In this document: positions 13,919 to 16,351 of the stretch, piece by piece | Position numbering within the stretch: the stretch's first letter is position 1 | How the letters are laid out: the number at the start of each line of letters is the position of its first letter | Source of the DNA: JBMNOI01 sp050942995 | Lineage (GTDB): Bacteria > Chloroflexota > Anaerolineae > UBA1429 | Direction of reading: 5' to 3' | Length of the DNA stretch: 16,351 nucleotides | NCBI GenBank assembly: GCA_050942995.1 | Contig: JBMNOI010000081.1 | Span: forward strand, 1 to 16,351 | Program-made: the position numbers and the translations under genes | The notes under the pieces: model-generated | Database searches by the model: none | What the model was told of the DNA's origin: nothing | The model's input: the letters and a program-made list of their open reading frames with translations, nothing else

Positions 13919-16351
13919 AAAGCCGAGCGCTCATCCTGATCCACCTGTTGATGATCGCCGCCATCACTCTCTCAGCCTGCCGTGAGGCCGTCGTTACGCC
14001 GGCCCCCGAGCTGAGCCATACGCCGGCGACGATGTCGCCGACGCCGCTGCCTCCGTTGACTCCTCGTCTGACGGAACGCTCCCCCGAACGGGGAGAGGAG
14101 CAGCCGCTCGATGCGCCCGTGATTCTGGTATTCGATCAGGAGATGGACGCCACCTCGGTCGAAGCGGCCTTTCATATCGATCCGCCTGTCGAAGGCTCTT
14201 TGACCTGGGATGACGGCCGCACATTGCGCTTTGTGCCCGGTACCGGTGGATTCAGCCGCGACACCTCCTATCGGGTGACGATCGACACCACCGCCCGCAG
14301 CGCCGACAATCTGCCGCTGGATCGTCCCGTCGAGCTGCAATTTCGTACCATCGGCCCCCTGCTGGTCGCCGATGCCTTTCCGCTGGCCGATACAGAAAAT
14401 GTGCCCACCGATATGGCGCTACGGGTGATCTTTAACCGCCCTGTCGTCCCCCTCACCGGGCCGGACGCTCAGGACGATCTGCTCGATCCTGTGATCCTCG
14501 ATCCGCCGGTTCAGGGCACCGGCGCCTGGGTCAACACATCGATCTACGAGTTCACCCCCGACGAGCGCCTGCAACCCGGCACGCGCTATACCGCCCGCAT
14601 CGCCGCCGGCCTGCAGGATACGACCGGCGCGGTGTTGCCCGAGGATTATGTCTGGTCGTTCACGACCGAACTCCCCGGGGTGGTGAGCGTCGAGCCCGAG
14701 AACGGACAGCAACACGTGCGGCCGGATACCACGATCCGGGTGACCTTTAATCAGCCCATGGATCGAGTCTCCGTTCGAGAGCGCTTTTCGCTTATCGACG
14801 AGGACGATCGCTCCGCCGTGAGCGGCACCCATACATGGCAGGATAACACGTTGATCTTTACGCCGGCCCGTTCGCTTACGCCGGGCGCCAGGTATACGGT
14901 GCGCATCGGCGGGGGCACACGCTCTGCCCACGGCGATGCAACCACCGATCGCGACTATGATTCGAGTTTCTATGTGATCGAACCGCCGCACGTCGTATCG
15001 ATCACGCCGAATGAAGGGGCCGAGGTCTATCAGGGAGACGGTGTATACATCACCTTCTCCAGCCCGGTCGACCCGAATACCTTCGAGGAGGCGTTCACCA
15101 TCACGCCGACGGAGAATGTCTACCCCTACTGGATGGACGATGATACCGTCGTGAGCGTGAATTTCAGCGGTCGCCCCTCGACCGATTACACCATCATGGT
15201 GAACGAAAAGCTTCTGGGGCGCTACGGGCATCCACTGGAAAAGCCTGTTGTTCGCCACTTTAGCACGCGACCTGCCGAGCCGATGGTCCAGCTCAACTTC
15301 CAGGACAAAGTCGGCACCTACAACGCCTATACCCGCCCGCAGATCGTCATCAGGCATCGCAACATATCGCGGGTGAATATCGGCTTGTATGCCGTCAGCG
15401 AGAGTGACTTTCTGGCGCTGACGCGCGAGGATGCCTGGCAGCTCTGGGACGAGTACCGTCCCGCAGAGGATGATCTGGTAGGGCGCTGGTCGCGCACCGC
15501 CTCGGCCCCTCTGGATACAGTGAGCACACTTTCGGCCGCCCTTTCCGATACCGACGGTGGCCGTCTGCCGCCCGGCTTTTACTATCTGGAGGTCACGGCC
15601 CCCGAGGCAGATCAGCCGGCGCGACACCTTCTGGTCGTGTCGCCGATGAACCTCACCCTCAAGAGCACGCCCACCGAGGTGCTGGTATGGGCCACCGATC
15701 TGCTCGACGGCCAGCCGATGCGCCGTGTCGATGTTCGGGTATATAGCGCCAGAGGCGCCCTTCTGGGCCACGGCACCACCGACATCAACGGCATTATCCG
15801 GCTGGATATTCCCCGACAAGAGCTCTGGGAAGCCGTCACGGTCCTGGCCCGAAGCGGCGATTCGGATGCCGCCATCGGCGCCGTCAGCCGTTACTGGTCC
15901 CGTGGCATCGAGGCATGGGATTTCGACCTGTTCTACGAGCCCTATCACTCTGACTATGTCGCTCATCTCTATACCGATCGTCGCCTGTACCGGCCCGGGC
16001 AAACCGTCTATTTCAAGGCTACGTTACGCGCCGACCGCGATGGCCGATACGCTCTGCCACCGGCCGGCGACCGGGTACGCGTCTCGGCTCACGATATGGA
16101 GGGACGCGAGTTCTGGAGCGATACACTCCAGATCAGTGACATGGGGAGCTTTGACGGTAGCCTGGCACTGTCCAAAGACGCCTCATTGGGCCACTATCAG
16201 TTGCGAGCCGAATACGGCGAGCAAATTTTCAGTACCGAATGGCAGGTGGCCGAGTATCGCCGCCCCGAGTTTCAGGTGCAGGTCGCGCTGGACGACACCG
16301 ACTATATCCATGGCGACGATATCGAGGTATCTGCCGAGGCAAGTTACTTCT
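13915..16351 (+). CDS. Alpha-2-macroglobulin-like lipoprotein (partial, C-terminus beyond window)
   Basis: ATG 13915 overlaps the pbpC stop in ATGA, with AGGAAAGG about 10 nt upstream, so the two genes are translationally coupled. The frame is open to the window end (812 codons). A signal peptide ends in lipobox LSAC (Cys22), and a Thr/Pro-rich linker follows. Four Ig-like repeats (~60-140, 150-245, 262-350, 363-450) of the SbsA/Big_5 kind share the pattern 'V..D..I.V.F..PMD..S'. The macroglobulin part follows, with the MG2 hallmark RRLYRPGQTVYFKA (689-702) and AEYRRPEFQVQV at ~778. The bait region and any CxEQ thioester would lie beyond the right edge. Such proteins are thought to trap proteases at the cell surface. 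Whether it has the thioester cannot be judged here. Confidence 0.92.
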   Translation, partial: MKSRALILIHLLMIAAITLSACREAVVTPAPELSHTPATMSPTPLPPLTPRLTERSPERGEEQPLDAPVILVFDQEMDATSVEAAFHIDPPVEGSLTWDDGRTLRFVPGTGGFSRDTSYRVTIDTTARSADNLPLDRPVELQFRTIGPLLVADAFPLADTENVPTDMALRVIFNRPVVPLTGPDAQDDLLDPVILDPPVQGTGAWVNTSIYEFTPDERLQPGTRYTARIAAGLQDTTGAVLPEDYVWSFTTELPGVVSVEPENGQQHVRPDTTIRVTFNQPMDRVSVRERFSLIDEDDRSAVSGTHTWQDNTLIFTPARSLTPGARYTVRIGGGTRSAHGDATTDRDYDSSFYVIEPPHVVSITPNEGAEVYQGDGVYITFSSPVDPNTFEEAFTITPTENVYPYWMDDDTVVSVNFSGRPSTDYTIMVNEKLLGRYGHPLEKPVVRHFSTRPAEPMVQLNFQDKVGTYNAYTRPQIVIRHRNISRVNIGLYAVSESDFLALTREDAWQLWDEYRPAEDDLVGRWSRTASAPLDTVSTLSAALSDTDGGRLPPGFYYLEVTAPEADQPARHLLVVSPMNLTLKSTPTEVLVWATDLLDGQPMRRVDVRVYSARGALLGHGTTDINGIIRLDIPRQELWEAVTVLARSGDSDAAIGAVSRYWSRGIEAWDFDLFYEPYHSDYVAHLYTDRRLYRPGQTVYFKATLRADRDGRYALPPAGDRVRVSAHDMEGREFWSDTLQISDMGSFDGSLALSKDASLGHYQLRAEYGEQIFSTEWQVAEYRRPEFQVQVALDDTDYIHGDDIEVSAEASYF

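Noticed and set aside
14419..16002. Open frame of 527 codons on the minus strand
   Set aside because: It lies fully antisense to the alpha-2-macroglobulin gene, has no recognisable domain, and is a usual by-product of GC-rich codon use.

Overview
The window reads as a chromosomal segment of a moderately GC-rich bacterium, most likely a Chloroflexota (Anaerolineae/Caldilineae-like). This is an inference from gene style, not a database match: a Tat-dependent sugar-binding lipoprotein, a fused HTH/ATPase-like/receiver regulator, Thr/Pro-rich lipoprotein linkers, type 2 IPP isomerase, long perfect hairpins at gene ends, and UGA-encoded selenocysteine. No tRNA, rRNA, insertion sequence or CRISPR array was seen.

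Layout. (1) Bases 1-1253, minus strand: most of a sugar ABC-transporter substrate-binding lipoprotein whose C-terminus lies beyond the left edge. (2) 1254-1872: a long non-coding interval with several inverted repeats. On the minus side it could be a structured leader of the transporter gene; on the plus side it holds the promoter and dyad operator of the next gene. (3) 1873-3090 plus and 3063-5321 minus: a response regulator and a membrane hybrid histidine kinase with two receiver domains, converging and overlapping at their 3' ends by 28 bp, probably a signalling pair. (4) 5322-5774: non-coding, with a dyad in the kinase leader and a 19-bp perfect hairpin ending the next minus-strand gene. 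(5) 5775-7007 minus: an Eis-like GNAT acetyltransferase, divergent from (6) 7189-9079 plus: a secreted lipoprotein alpha/beta hydrolase followed by a peroxiredoxin-glutaredoxin fusion. The peroxiredoxin's peroxidatic residue is encoded by an in-frame TGA followed by a SECIS-like hairpin, so it is probably a selenoprotein. (7) 9232-16351 plus: type 2 IPP isomerase (fni), a short-chain polyprenyl diphosphate synthase, a class A penicillin-binding protein of the 1C type, and the first 812 codons of an alpha-2-macroglobulin-like lipoprotein that runs off the right edge.

How the genes may work together. The fni and prenyl synthase genes make and elongate the C5 isoprenoid units used for membrane lipids, carotenoids, quinones or lipid carriers. 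The PBP1C/alpha-2-macroglobulin pair, with overlapping stop and start codons, is a known conserved partnership thought to repair the envelope while trapping foreign proteases. No terminator is visible between the prenyl synthase and the PBP, so all four genes could form one operon from the strong promoter before fni. The hydrolase and selenoperoxiredoxin genes appear to share a strong promoter and end at a 14-bp hairpin.

The most notable item is the selenocysteine peroxiredoxin with its own glutaredoxin domain. A conventional gene caller would truncate or split it at the TGA. I see no clearly unprecedented multi-gene system.
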